The notes under the pieces: model-generated
Seen by the model: only the letters and a program-made list of their open reading frames with translations
Told to the model about the DNA's origin: nothing
Databases searched by the model: none
Part shown: piece after piece, positions 11,726 through 23,348 of the stretch
How the letters are laid out: each line of letters opens with the position of its first letter
Numbering within the stretch: the first letter of the stretch is position 1
Program-made: the position numbers and the translations under genes
DNA from: Emydura subglobosa
Lineage: Eukaryota > Chordata > Testudines > Chelidae
Direction of reading: 5' to 3'
Length of the DNA stretch: 64,000 nucleotides
Assembly: GCA_007922225.1 (NCBI GenBank)
Contig: ML679960.1
Location: 3,424,032-3,488,031, forward strand

Positions 11726-14700
11726 ACAATGAAGCACCACAGAACTGGAAAACGAATGGCCCCTCCTGACAAATGGGAGGTGGGGAGAGAGCCAGAAATC
11801 CTGACTGGTTAGTGCGGATTCTGTATGTGCCTGTGCATGGATGCATATGCATGTCCATGTGTGTTTTGAATCGATTAGTTTCTGTTTATCCTGGATTCTC
11901 TGTAGGTTGTGTTTTCTTCAAACCGGCCAAACCCTATTATTGAGAAATAGCCGAGATGGGATGCTTGTATTGCATCATTGTTCCAGTCACTTAAACTGAG
12001 CAGAGTGAGTGATATCTGGCACATGGAGTGTCAGATGGGGTAAATGAAACAGGAAGGAGCTAAAGCCTATGTGTATGGGTGGGGCGGGGAGGTTCATTCT
12101 TGGCTTCTGCTAAAAATTTGCTTCTTTTACTTGGAGCTCATCAAGGATTTTTGTCTATTTTGTCATCTGACCCCAAGGAAAGCAACATCAGGTCACAGTT
12201 CAGAAAAGGCGCCATGTTCCTCTGATGCAGGGATCAGCTTCTTCACTCCTCCAAGCACAGGAATGTCACATTTGGTTGTTTTTCTTGGTCCCCACAGCCA
12301 CTCTTGGTAGAATCCCCATGCTACCTGCTCCTTTCTGGCTGATTTGTAACTTCTCTGTCCTTTCAGCCCTCCTCCCTCACCCAAGTTTGTTTGTTTTATT
12401 TAAGACTCAGGCAGGGTTGTAGAATCTTCTCAGGACTGCCTCCAAAATCTCAAGATGTTTGGTGGCATTGCGACTATGGGTATCACAACCTGAAGAAAAA
12501 TAATTGTTTGCTTGACCACAGTTACTCCATTTTAGTTGTTTTTAGTGTTCTGCTTTCTGTTGAAATCACCCACCCCCTCCTCTTCTCTTTGTTTATGGTG
12601 CTTATCTCTGCCAAGGTCAGAGAGAGAGATTAACAGGAGAAAGGAGGAGTCAGCCTTAAGTAGTTTTTGCTTTCTCTTCAGTCTTGGGAAATAGACCAGA
12701 CAATTTTGATAGATAAGTTGAAATCTTCTGCCCTTATCTTTTATGTTATGCATATCTTTCTAGTTAGAAGATGTAGAAAGTGTAAAGCCAATAGCAATAA
12801 TAATAATAATTTGAGTGTACCAATAAGCATTAAGAATTTATGCATATGTAATTTCTTTGTTTGTGTTTGTATAAATATGCAAGAGAGCATGCCTTCGGGG
12901 TCTCACACTGACCACTTGCTGGGAAGTGTCCGACCTCTGCAGAAATAAAACTTGGAGACTGCCCAACTACCTGCGTGGATCTCTTTTCTATCTGGTGCAG
13001 GGTAAACAAACCTCAATTGGAATCTTTTTCCAACAAACCACAGATGACATATGAACAACCGTAGGAGAGTATACTATACTGTACATTCACGTATCATTAT
13101 GGGTGGATGTTTGTCATTGCTGATGAGAAAATCATGGAGTCCATGGTTTTCATGGCTTTTTAAAACAAAAAACAAAAAAAAACCAAATATCAGCAACTTT
13201 TGATAACAGGATTTGTTAATCTGGTTTTTAATTCTATAAAGTTTTGAGAAGAAAATAGATACATGTATGTATAATTGAACACAATCTGACCATTTCACCT
13301 AAAATCAGGGGTTGCTTCAGTTGCACTCCTCACTCCCCACTCCCATCTGGAACCAGAAGGATATTTGTTTTCACCACTCTTCTGTTTGAATTCTTTTCCA
13401 AGCTCTTTTCCCACGATAACTACTTAGGGAGGATTAACAGTTGTATAATTGAGACATGTTAATGGATTGTCATATATATTTTCCCCCTTTTATCTAATCT
13501 AGCATTTGGCAGCACTGTTATTGAATCCAGTGGAGGTATCCTGAGAAAATATTTACTCCATAAAAAGAAATTGCTGTTTGTTGTAGCTAGGCTCATGGAG
13601 CAATATGTTGGTGGACAAACTTTACAAACTTATGCTTTTCCATACACACAGAGCAAACAAATACATTCAGTTAGAATTATCTTTATTTTGTATTAAAAAT
13701 AGCAAAATGAACAATGAACAAAGGTAAAGATTGCATGAGAGAGCACAGGGTGCAATACAAGCCTCTACTGAACTCAAAGAAAAAAATCTCCCCACACATG
13801 TTGATTATCAAGAAATTTAAGGATGCAGTACAAAGAAACAAAGCCATCACACTTTCGTGGCTACAATATAAACAACTCTGAGAAACTTATATCTCAGGAC
13901 TAAAAGGATAGATGTTTGCCACGGCTGTCATGAAAGTCATAGATTTCATTATTTTAAATTGGCAATTTAAAATATCAGTGACTCAGATTTTTGTGGGAGA
14001 GGAGGGTGATCAAATAAACAGTTACACATGACTTCTTTAGAGTCTTGAAACAAAAGCCATCAGGATTACACAAGAAACTATAAGAGAATAGGGTATTATT
14101 TATTTCAGTAAATAGTAAAAGCAGGCATAGTAATTTGTTTATTACATATTTCAACAGCAATAATTAATCTCTCACTCTTCTTCTCTCTTTATTTTCTTTC
14201 TACTCATGAGGAGTCACTTCCTGTCAGAATAGACTAAGGCCCTGGCCTTCCTAGACCCTATAAACATCTTTGAAATGTTTTCAAACACAATTATCAACCA
14301 CTATTGCCAACTCTTAGTACAAATCTCACAATTTGTTTTTTTCCTTAAAGTTCCAAGAGATTGAATGAAAATCTCAGCTTCATTTTTTAAAAAGATAAAT
14401 TTCTGCCCTCATGGTTGCAGAGAAGAATTTGAAAACATGAACCAGGTGCACTGTGAAGGCTCAGAAACAGGAGTCAACCGAGCATTTTTTTAAATCTCAG
14501 AATTTTTAAGTCAGTCTCATGATTTGTGCAGGGAGGGAGCTGACTCAAGATTTTTGAACATTTGGAGATGGAAATACTAGTAATGTCCATATGTGGCTGA
14601 AACATGGTCTCTCCACACTCAATTCCAAACTATATTGAGAGATGGTAAGAAACCTGCTGGAATCTAGAGCACAGTTGTGATCAGCATGGTAGGTTTCTAA

Positions 14701-14758
14701 GAAAAATACTTCATCTTAGAACACCAATTAATTTGCATGCAAGGCTTGGACAGTTACA
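11726..14758. other. Non-coding; possible LTR-like end near 12.9-13.0 kb
   Basis: No gene is seen. At about 12885-13010 an AATAAA (about 12945) is followed by 'cttggagactgcccaac' and a T/C-rich stretch ending 'ctggtgcaggg'. This resembles the R-U5 end of a retroviral-type LTR on the + strand. I cannot place its other end, so I do not call an element. The rest is AT-rich. Confidence 0.3.
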
Positions 14759-14921
14759 GTGGGATCCACAAAGGTAGTTATCTACCTACACCCCAAACTT
14801 AAGCACCCAGTTTGGGCTCCACTGTGAGCCACAAAACTCCCGTTGAATCCTGTAGGTGCCTAAACTCACTCAGAACCTAAGTTGCCAGGATAAAAGCCTT
14901 CTCCATGCCAAAGGGATAGTT

Positions 14922-15206
14922 GACACTTAAAACTTACAGCAACACAGCTGTATCGGTATAGCTGTGCTGCTGTAACAGCACTTTTGTAGTTGTGTTATGT
15001 CGATGAGGAGAGCTCTCCTGCTGACATAATAAAACCACCTAAATGAGCAGCAGTAGCTATGTCGGCAGGAAAGCATCTCCCGCCAACATAGCGCTGTCCA
15101 CACAAGCACTTATGCTGGCAAAATTTACGTCACTCGTGGGTGCATTTTTTCACACGGCTAAGTGACAAAAGTTTTCCCGGCTTAAGTGTTAGTGTAGACA
15201 AGGCCC
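14922..15206. mobile_element. MITE-like repeat ending in 'gtgtagacaaggccc'
   Basis: It contains 'aaaacttacagcaac', several short inverted phrases ('gctctcctgctgac' against 'gtcggcaggaaag') and the right end 'tagtgtagacaaggccc'. Related ends occur near 31.9, 34.4 and 56.5 kb, which points to one interspersed family of non-autonomous DNA elements. No protein is encoded. Confidence 0.5.
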
Positions 15207-15439
15207 AAGTTTCTGCTTCTGAGCATGCACACTGCCTTTTTCCCCTAGGTGTCCAAACACTTATCTCCCACCTAAGACCCAAAGCAAATCACAAATTGGA
15301 AGAAGATAGGCATTTGACCACCTATATCATGTGCAGAGCCTAATGCAGTAGTCAGCCTCTCAGTTTGCCTACCAGATTGGGTTCCATTCAGAATCTATCT
15401 AAAGGAGGAGATGGTGATACTACCTACCTTATATGTTTA

Positions 15440-15953
15440 ACTCACTGGTGAGCGCACTCCCTTAGGATGTGGGAGATCCAGGTTCAATTCCTCCCCAGCA
15501 GGTAGGTGGGGAGAAAGTATTTGAACATGGGTCTCCCACCTCAGGTGAGTGCTCTAACCAGTGGGCTATGGGAAATGCTTATGTGGGGTGCCCTCAGTGT
15601 TTCCAGTTTAAGCTGTTCCACTGTGAATAAATAATGATTGGAATAAGGGGACTGGACCCAGGATCTCCCACCATCCAAGTGAGAGCTTTTAATCACTAGG
15701 CTACTACAGAGTCAGTGCTTCTTTCTCTCTCTAGCCCAATGACTAGTTAACAGCTTAGCCACAGTGGAACAGCTTCAACAGGAGAGACTAAGGTAGTCCC
15801 ACATCAGAATATCCAATAGCCTAGTGGTTAGCACACCTGTCTATGAGATGGAAGACTCCTGCTCAAATCCTGTCTCTCCTTCTATGCAACAGCAGGGAAT
15901 TTAACCTGGTCTCCCATATCCCAGGCAAGTGTTACACCCGTGGGCTAAATTAC
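15440..15953. repeat. Cluster of five tRNA-like sequences
   Basis: The modules are at 15440-15498 (+), 15517-15572 (-), 15646-15709 (-), 15815-15880 (+) and 15898-15953 (-). Each has an A-box-like 'tagtggttagcac' or 'tggttagagcactc' and a B-box-like element (for example 'ggttcaattcc' at 15481-15491) at tRNA-like spacing. None shows a convincing complete acceptor stem, so they are tRNA-derived or tRNA-mimicking fossils rather than working tRNA genes. Confidence 0.5.
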
Positions 15954-16214
15954 AAAATAAGACCACCTCTGGCCATTTTGTGTGGGGCAAGGCAGCTGCC
16001 TAACTCATTCCCCCCAAAAAACACCTAAGCAGCCTGCCTCCATGTGGTGGGTTCCATTCATGGATACTAAGCAGAACCAGGTGCTTCTCTTCAGCCCAGC
16101 TGGTGCCTATCTCCACGACAGGGGTAGGGCTTAGCACATACCCCTCCTCTCAGCATCTCCCATTGGCTAGCTTAGGCAGCTCCCCACCTAGCATGCTAGC
16201 TTTTGTGGATCACA

Positions 16215-18814
16215 TTCTTAGGCTCCTGTACCAAGAATGGGGAGAGAGAGGAGCCTAACTCAGGTTTTGTAGATCAGTTTTGTTCCTATGATTCTCTAGC
16301 CACCTAACAGTTAGGAATATGACACACAGTGGTACACTACCTAAGTCTCTCAATAGATCCCACCCTTAATCACCTGTATGCATTTCAAATAAGGTATTTA
16401 AACTGCTAAGGACCAATGTCCAAGAGATGCTGACAATGCCTGTTGATTTAAGCATCTCATTGGAGCAAAAGGTATCTCAGCTGTGCACACAAAATATGTG
16501 TAAAAAAAAAAAAAAATCAGAAGCCTGGTTTGCACTTTAAGGCAGATTTTCAACCCTCTTTTTACCCATTATTATTTGCACACAGACTATTCTTTTGTGA
16601 AAATAATCAAGTACTTAAATGCCTAATGCCCCAATCTAGCAAAGTATTTGGGACAGGCAAAGCATCTGCTCATTCATACATGATAATTAGCAGGATTGGG
16701 GCTCTGCTTGTCAGGCCCAGGGTATGGGTGGTCTGAGCTAAAGGTTAGAGCCAGAGTCAAGAACCAGGAATCGAGCCAAGAGTCAGAGGCAGTGATCAGC
16801 ACCAACAGCCAGGTAAGGAAGGAGAGCTAGGGCAGACAAAAACAAGGCAAGGCCCACACACAGCTGTAGACATAAACACTATGCAGCCAATAACCCAAGG
16901 GTGCTGCTGCTGCTACTGAGTTTAAGAGCAGACCTGTTCATTCCTTCCAGCCAGTCAAGCATCCCAGCCAATCTGGCAATTCTGCTAAAACCTTAGCCCA
17001 GTTAGGCTCATTAACCTACCGGAAGGCTAGCTTCAGGCTTAGTTGAAGAAAGTATTCTCAGAGAATTGTGAATGCAAAAACAGAAGCCAGTGCCTGAAAA
17101 GCTGGCCCTTTTATCTCCAGTCTAGGGAACAGTGGACAACTTTATTATATGAAACTCTTTTAATTATTGTTTTTTTTTTTTTTATCTGTGCACCTTCCCC
17201 AAACAGTAATCAGTGTTTCTGTAATGCTAAGTTAAAATTCTGGTAGAAATCATACTTTATGTTGGCATTCTAGACCAGTGACACTAATTCACTGTGCCCG
17301 CAAGCTACTTACAAAAATGCTGGCAGACAGACTATAAACAGTCGTAAATCACATAATTTTTCCTAGCAAAAGAAATGATTATGTAGTTGATAATACCAAG
17401 CCAACGCTGACTGTTATTCAAAAAGTAGTGTCAGATGGAAATCCAGAGGCCTTTGTATAGCCAGTCCTGAAAGGGATTTCTTGTCTGCCTAATAATGAGA
17501 AGAGTTATAAATTAGATTAAAATACTGTAAAGCCACACAACATTGGTGCTCAGAAATTATTTACCTTCATGGTAACTGAATTTAGAAAGTTGGCAGAGAA
17601 AGGACTGCCCTCTGTTCTCTCTCTGCCCCTTTCTGTTTGTTTCAGCCACAGAACCTTTGGTGCATGAAAGAGGAGTTCACATGGGGTCCATGGAGTCTTC
17701 CTTAGGAAGAAAGAATAAAAACCAGAGTCTGTACAATTGATACCTAACTCTGAGTAACCTGAAGCTAGATCTTACCTGTATCCCTATACCCCCCAACCCA
17801 GATTTAGGGGAAAATTCAGGTATTTGGGTGCAGGTCAAGATATTATATCAACACAAAATCTTGGTGATGCCATAAATTCCCTGACCCTAATTAATTTTTG
17901 TGCCACTGTTTAAAAAGGGGGCCTCCAAAAATGGATTGTTTGATTGATTTTATTTAGTAGTTCATGCCTGAATAGTACTGATCTCTGAGGAGGGGATGTA
18001 GAGAAAATGTGCTTTGTTTTGACACGTGGTATCATTAATGATGTTTTTTATTAATGGCAGTTTCTTACCAAGTGCCAAAGAAGAGGGTGTTGCTTTCTTT
18101 AATGTGGGCAGTAAAGAAATTGTACGCAAAGTATTTATGTTCAGAAAAAGGAAAGCAGACAACCTTTGATTTCCAAATATTCAAAACTATTATGTGGCAG
18201 CAGATAATAGGCATTTACTAAGATGGGGAACTTAGTAAGGTGAGATAGCTGGATGCAAGGTTGCTACAATTAGAAAATTTTCAATTCCAGGAAATGGAAA
18301 CTCCATGTAGTTCCCAAAATTGATATCATAATGTAACTTCCCCATTATAAACCATTTTATAAATACACTTTTAAAAAAAAGACTAGCTTACGTAAGTGGT
18401 AAGAATGCCATTAATGCTCATATTATATCCCAATTAGAAGATCACTCATTTTTCAAGTGAAGAAAAATAACACAGATATTGTGTCTGGATAAAGAAAAGC
18501 ACACCCAGGTGAAAGTGGTGTCCTTTGAACAAATTAAAAGGAAGCATGGTACACCTACAACTCATTTATTATTTACAGATATGCACAATTTTTTTTAAAC
18601 AAACATGAGCCTTGATCCTGCGTCTCATACTCACATGACCAATCCTTACTCCTGAGGAGTCCTATTGTTGTCAAAGGGGCTACTCACAGCTGAGGATTGA
18701 AGGATTGCACCCTTATTCTGGAAAATTTTTAATTAAACTGAGGAAGGAAAAGAAAAACTGCACTAATAAAAAGCAGTAAGAAGGGTTTCATTTCAAGGAT
18801 ATACAATATCTCAG
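16215..18814. other. No gene seen
   Basis: This is AT-rich non-coding DNA with a poly(A) run near 16502 and a poly(T) run near 17169. At 18605-18715 the phrase 'gccttgatcctgcgtctc' with 'ctcctgaggagtcc' belongs to a widely dispersed old sauropsid repeat that also appears near 21325 and 31150. Nothing else is identified. Confidence 0.4.
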
Positions 18815-20010
18815 TGTAAGCGGGGGAATGGGCCCACTATTGTGGGGAACTTTCCTGGCTCATATAATACCCGGGTGGAGTTGGCTAGCAAAAGAATCTG
18901 AGTCTTTGCTCCCAGTCCCTTTACCCAGAGGCCTGCCTGACATCGAGGGCTCCCCTTCCACTCTCCTGTGTGGTGGGGTCCCTGTAACCCTGACAAGGCT
19001 GGGCCCAGGATTCCTGGTGGAGGCTCAACCCCAAACCTCGTTGTGGTCAATTAGGGGAGGGGCTAGGGTCCCCCCTCTGGGGTACTAACTCTGCACTGGG
19101 CATTTCCCTGACCCACTAATCATTGTATATAGTTCAAAACACTACAATTTATTAAACAAACAGTAATCAAAAACCAAATTAAAAAAAGAAATGAGGGGAA
19201 AGGTTAAAGGAAAACACCCAATGCTGCCCCCTGGCCCGGAGGCACCATACACAGTGTCTCTAGGGTTAAGGGATGTTCACAGTCTGTTCCTCACACATGG
19301 CATGCCTCCTGCCCGGGTCCTGGCTGCGCTGCAAGGATGCAGAGTCAGACACTTACTCTGGCAGTGGCCACACGCCCCCAGGCTCTAGGGGGCAGGGTCC
19401 TTCTCCCCTGCATCAAGCCCCCTGTCGGGGTCACGATCCCCCTCTGAGTCTGGCCTGCGAGGCCTCTTGGATGATGGCATCTCCCTGCGCTGGGCCCTAC
19501 TCCCTCGCCCTTCCCAGCCGCTCACCGCACCCAGCTCCAGATGGCTCCAGCCCCAGTTCCCTGCTCCCGCTCCACTCTGCTTCAGTGTGGCGTGGCTCGG
19601 CTCGGCTCGGCTCTCTGGGATGCTCCTTGGGCCCCACTGGTTCTGCTGCTGTGGGTCAGCTCAGTGCCCTGGGCTTCTTCTCTAGCCTCCATACCCAGCT
19701 CCAGACAGGTCCAGCCCCACTCTGCTTTGCTCTGCTCTGCTCAGCTCAGCTCCCTGGGCCTCTTCTGGCCTCCCAGCCACTGGCTGCTTTGTCCTTAACT
19801 CGGCCCCACTCTATGCCCAGGCACAGGCAGGCAGCACCAGCTCACAGAAGGCTCCCTCATTGGCCTGCCTGCCCTGTCAATCAGGCTGACCTGGCACGTT
19901 GACCTCTCCCGCTGGCCCTGGGGGCTGTCTGTTTCAGGGTCCTGTTTCCTCAAGAGATGCCAACCAAAAAGACCCACCAAGTTTCAGTAAGGGACTAACA
20001 GTCCCTTACA
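18815..20010 (-). mobile_element. Solo-LTR-like insertion, about 1.2 kb
   Basis: The ends are TGTAAG and CTTACA, a perfect 6-bp inverted terminus of the TG...CA type. The block is clearly more GC-rich than its flanks. On the - strand a poly(A) signal lies at 19149-19154 ('tttatt' on +). Between about 19530 and 19790 there are degenerate internal repeats of 'gctcagctcagc' and 'ggctcggctcgg' type. A 10-bp direct repeat 'aagcagtaag' occurs outside, at 18771-18780 and 20012-20021, but the left copy is 34 bp from the proposed end. The exact boundaries and class therefore remain open. Confidence 0.5.
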
Positions 20011-22900
20011 TAAGCAGTAAGTAAAGGAAACAGACTGGGTTAAAAATATGAGTGTGCTGTCTTAGGGAATCCAAATAACTACATTCAAATAGAGAAACTA
20101 GAAGTTATTTCTCAATAGCTGTATTTAACCCCAGCTTTGCTAGTTATTTTTAGTAGGGGTGTAATGCGGCAGAGTGGCCTCCCTCCAAGCCTGAGACCAA
20201 GGGACCACTACAGGGGGAATTGAGTAAATACTGCAAATGTGGCACTCACATAAGGACATGCAGCAGAGAAATGCATAGGAATAAGCCTTTAAAACGCTAT
20301 TGGATTTTGTGATGCTCTTCCCTCATTCTCACGCATGAGCACAGAAGGCCAAAGTGCTATGGAACGGTTGCAATACATGGGGACACGCTGCAGCGGAGCA
20401 GCACAGAGGAATTAATTTCAGGCTACTCTTTGACTCAGCAACAAAGAGAATGGTTTGGAGATCAAGGACAAGGAGTGGATAGGGAAGTAGCCAGTGGAAC
20501 TGTGACCTTTGGTGGACAGGACACCTAGGAACCTTAGCTCTCATTACAGCCCAAGAGATGTAATAGCAGTGCTTGCAGGGTGATGGGGAGGCTTTCATCC
20601 CTCAAATTCTACCATACTCCCTGCATAAATCCCGTTTATTCTGGGCTTGCAGGAGGATGAGGGCAGCACTGGCCCTGAATTTGGAGCTATGAAGATGACC
20701 ACCCAACAATAGCCATTATGGAATGGATGTTGAAAGAATGAAGGGAAGAAAGTGGGAAGGAAATATGTTATTAGATTTCTGTAAATCAGGCCCTGGAAAG
20801 TTCAGACTGTGTCCTCAAAGACAGAATGCTTATTAGTTATTGCTGCTGGCATAGGTTACCTATTGTGAAATATGATAGCATAGAGAAACAGTGAGGACTT
20901 GAGTTGAGAAATTTATGATGTATCTGTAAAGGTATACAGCATTTCCTAGAAATGGCTATACTAGGGAGGAAAGCTTTTTAACAACTTACTAAAATAAATA
21001 GGTGGACCCAAATTGAGACCTGGTATAAGCAGGTCTGAATTTACCTGGAATATTTATCTAATCTTTACATTTATGTCAAACACCATAGAATCTGAGCTTC
21101 TTTGGTTGGTAAATTCACTCTCAGAATTTGAGTTTTCTAAAAAGTTGTCATATTTTAGCATAATTCAATTTCAATGTAAGTCCTGAACCAAAAAAAGATG
21201 AGTAATGCTTGAACAGTCTAACATTACAGTGTGTGTTTAAAGTGTGCATGAGGCCCTGCATCAAAAGCTGTCCCATCATTAGCAACAAAGGCTTACTCTC
21301 ACAAGACATTCAGCATTAAGTGTGTGATCCAGCAAAGCATTTAAGCATGTAATTAACTGTGAGCATGGAAGCAGTCCTGGTCAAATCTTAATCTTTGTAA
21401 CCCTATACCCTGGCATACACATGCAATTATAAAGAATATAGAGACAGCAACCACATTTTAAAATTATTTTGGAAAATGAATTAATTTTAAATTATCCCAT
21501 GATTAGAGTTGGCTGGCTGCCCATTCATGAATGAGCAGATTTCTGTGATCCAGAGGAGAGGCCAACTGAGGATCAAGGGAAAATGTGTAGGGTACTTGCA
21601 GTTAGATTTTCTTCTAAGCATTTCACAGCTCAAATGCTAATGAACACCAACCCTTTTGCTGGATGGAAAAACTTGATTTATACAGACTCAGCAGGTTTTA
21701 CATGGAGTCGATTGCTAGCTGATAACATGAGAAAGAAGATTAATTTGATCCAGATCATGAGGTAAGTCTTTTGAAAAGGTCATTTTCAATGTCAGTTGAT
21801 TTTTAGGCTGATAGAATGCATCCATCTGCCAGTCTTAGAACAAATATATTTACAAAATTTAAAAACAAAAACTCAATGACCATTATTAGCTCTGCATAGA
21901 CTCCCACAGTTAAGACATGTTCCTCTATACTTATCCCTACAAGGAAAAGCCTGAGCAAATAGATGAGCAAATAAATGGTGAAATTCTGGCCCCACTGAAG
22001 TCGGGGGAAGTTTTGCCATGGACTACAGTGGAGTCAGATTTCACCCATACTGTTCACCAAAGGTCAAATGAGTTGTTATATTTTGGACCAATGAGGGAGG
22101 CTAATTCTTGTGCTTGGGGCCATTACACTAATTTATAGACAACATTTTGTTGCTTAGAACCTCTGCTGAAATGAATTTTTACCTGTAATTGATTGATCTA
22201 GCAAGCCAACTACATATGTTTTTGTATTCCACCAATCAGTGTAGTGCGTAGGCTGTGAGATGTATCAGTGTATCATTTTCCTTTTGTTTCCTTTTTTCTG
22301 TGTTTTGTACCATATATTGGCCCATGAAATTGTTTCTACCATCTCAGCAAATTTTTAAAATCTTTTTAGATTTGAAAGCAAAACAAAGTGCAAACCATGT
22401 TATCTGGAATAACACATAATCGTATTTCAGTGGAGTAGGGTGAGTAACAATTGAACTTTCAAAAATGCTAATGCTGGAAGAAGACATTGTTGAAACGTTA
22501 GCTTCTAAAGCCATGTCTATTTACAAGACAAAACCGTCACAGTTTTCTACATTACCCCAACCTCAGTTTTCTTGACCATTTTACTTTCAGTGTGTCAAAT
22601 GGAAAATCAACAAAGGCCTCAGGAGAACCAGAGGTCTTTTATAAAATTGGATGGGCTGTGTCATATTTCTGCTCCTTGCCAGAACATTAATGGATGTTTT
22701 AAAAAATTACATTAATGAACTCCTTCTAAATGAGACTTTTACAAAGCAAAGTTCTCCGTGTGCTGTATGGCATTCAGTGCATGGCACTTTCATTGGAGGA
22801 AAGTGGGAGGGTGGTGCCTTTTAGATAAAAAAAAATCTCCTCTCCCCTCACAAGTTGGGATGTGTGCTGGTGTGTCTGTCCTGCACTCCCTTCTCTACCT
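20011..22900. other. Intergenic DNA upstream of SAT1; no gene seen
   Basis: No coding exon is supported. Around 21325-21390 'gatccagcaaagcattt' is part of the dispersed old repeat also seen at 18605 and 31150. The AT-rich character ends abruptly at about 22900, where the SAT1 CpG island begins. Confidence 0.5.
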
Positions 22901-22919
22901 CCCTCCCTAGGTGATTGTA

Positions 22920-23130
22920 TGTCTCTGCCCGCCAGGGGTCGCTGCCCGGCCGCGGGCTCCGGCCTCGGGCTGGCAAGACACCAGCCGCGCCGCCAGTTTC
23001 CGGAAGAGTGAGGTAATGCCTGGGCCAGGAGCCCTGTGATTGGCTGACGGCCGGAGAGGGGGACGCGCCATTGGCTGAGGGGGCGGGGCCTGTTGTCAAT
23101 AAATAGGGGCCGGCCGCAGGGGGGGGGGGG
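22920..23130 (+). promoter_or_regulatory. SAT1: SAT1 promoter
   Basis: Within a CpG island there are two inverted CCAAT boxes (ATTGG at 23039-23043 and 23070-23074, 31 bp apart, both in 'attggctg'), a GC box (23079-23090) and a TATA-like AATAAATA (23098-23105). A run of G follows at about 23118-23129, just where transcription would start. The spacing suits a TATA-dependent, NF-Y/Sp1-type inducible promoter. Mammalian SAT1 is induced by polyamines and stress through a polyamine-responsive element bound by NRF2. I could not find a clear copy of that element here. Confidence 0.7.
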
Positions 23131-23348
23131 CAGCCAGTCCAGACGCAGAGCCGCAGCGCGCGCGCGCTCGTCGGGGCTTCGCCGGGGGCTGAGAGACGCC
23201 AGAGGGTCGCGGCCGCCGCCGCCGCGCCATGCTCGGAGCCTGACTGAGCCGCCGCGCCCGGGACACGAATGAACAAGCGGCTGCTGCTCCTGTTCACGTA
23301 CCGGGGACTGGCCAGCCGCGGGGGCCGCGGGGGGAAGCGCCGCCGAAA
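23131..23348 (+). promoter_or_regulatory. SAT1: SAT1 5' untranslated leader with two uORFs
   Basis: This GC-rich leader of about 215 nt contains two ATGs upstream of the SAT1 start. The first (23229) opens a four-codon uORF ending at 23243. The second (23269) opens a frame that overlaps the SAT1 start. The SAT1 start itself has a strong context (A at -3, G at +4), while the second upstream ATG has a weak one, so scanning past it is plausible. Mammalian SAT1 translation is known to be polyamine-regulated through its 5' leader. Transcription start is inferred from the TATA-like position. Confidence 0.6.
23229..23243 (+). CDS. SAT1 uORF1 (four codons)
   Basis: ATG CTC GGA GCC TGA, with G at -3, a moderate initiation context. 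It ends 106 nt before the SAT1 start, so reinitiation at SAT1 is possible. Whether it is translated is unknown. Confidence 0.45.
   Translation: MLGA

Larger units (their letters stand above)
14759..16214. mobile_element. Inverted-repeat element carrying five tRNA-like modules
   Basis: The left end 'gtgggatccacaaagg' and the right end, whose complement reads 'gtgatccacaaaagc', form short inverted termini about 1.45 kb apart. Inside lie a nested MITE-like sequence (about 14922-15206) and five tRNA-like modules between 15440 and 15953 in orientation + - - + -. No coding capacity is present. The class of the element is not known to me. A further 'gatcccaccc' end at about 16355-16367 suggests a second, overlapping copy on the right. 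Confidence 0.5.

Noticed and set aside
15440..15953. Functional tRNA genes
   Set aside because: A- and B-box-like motifs are present, but I could not find complete acceptor stems or convincing anticodon arms. They lie inside a repeat.
19273..19902. 209-codon + strand frame
   Set aside because: It is the antisense of the LTR-like block and its low-complexity repeats; not a host protein.
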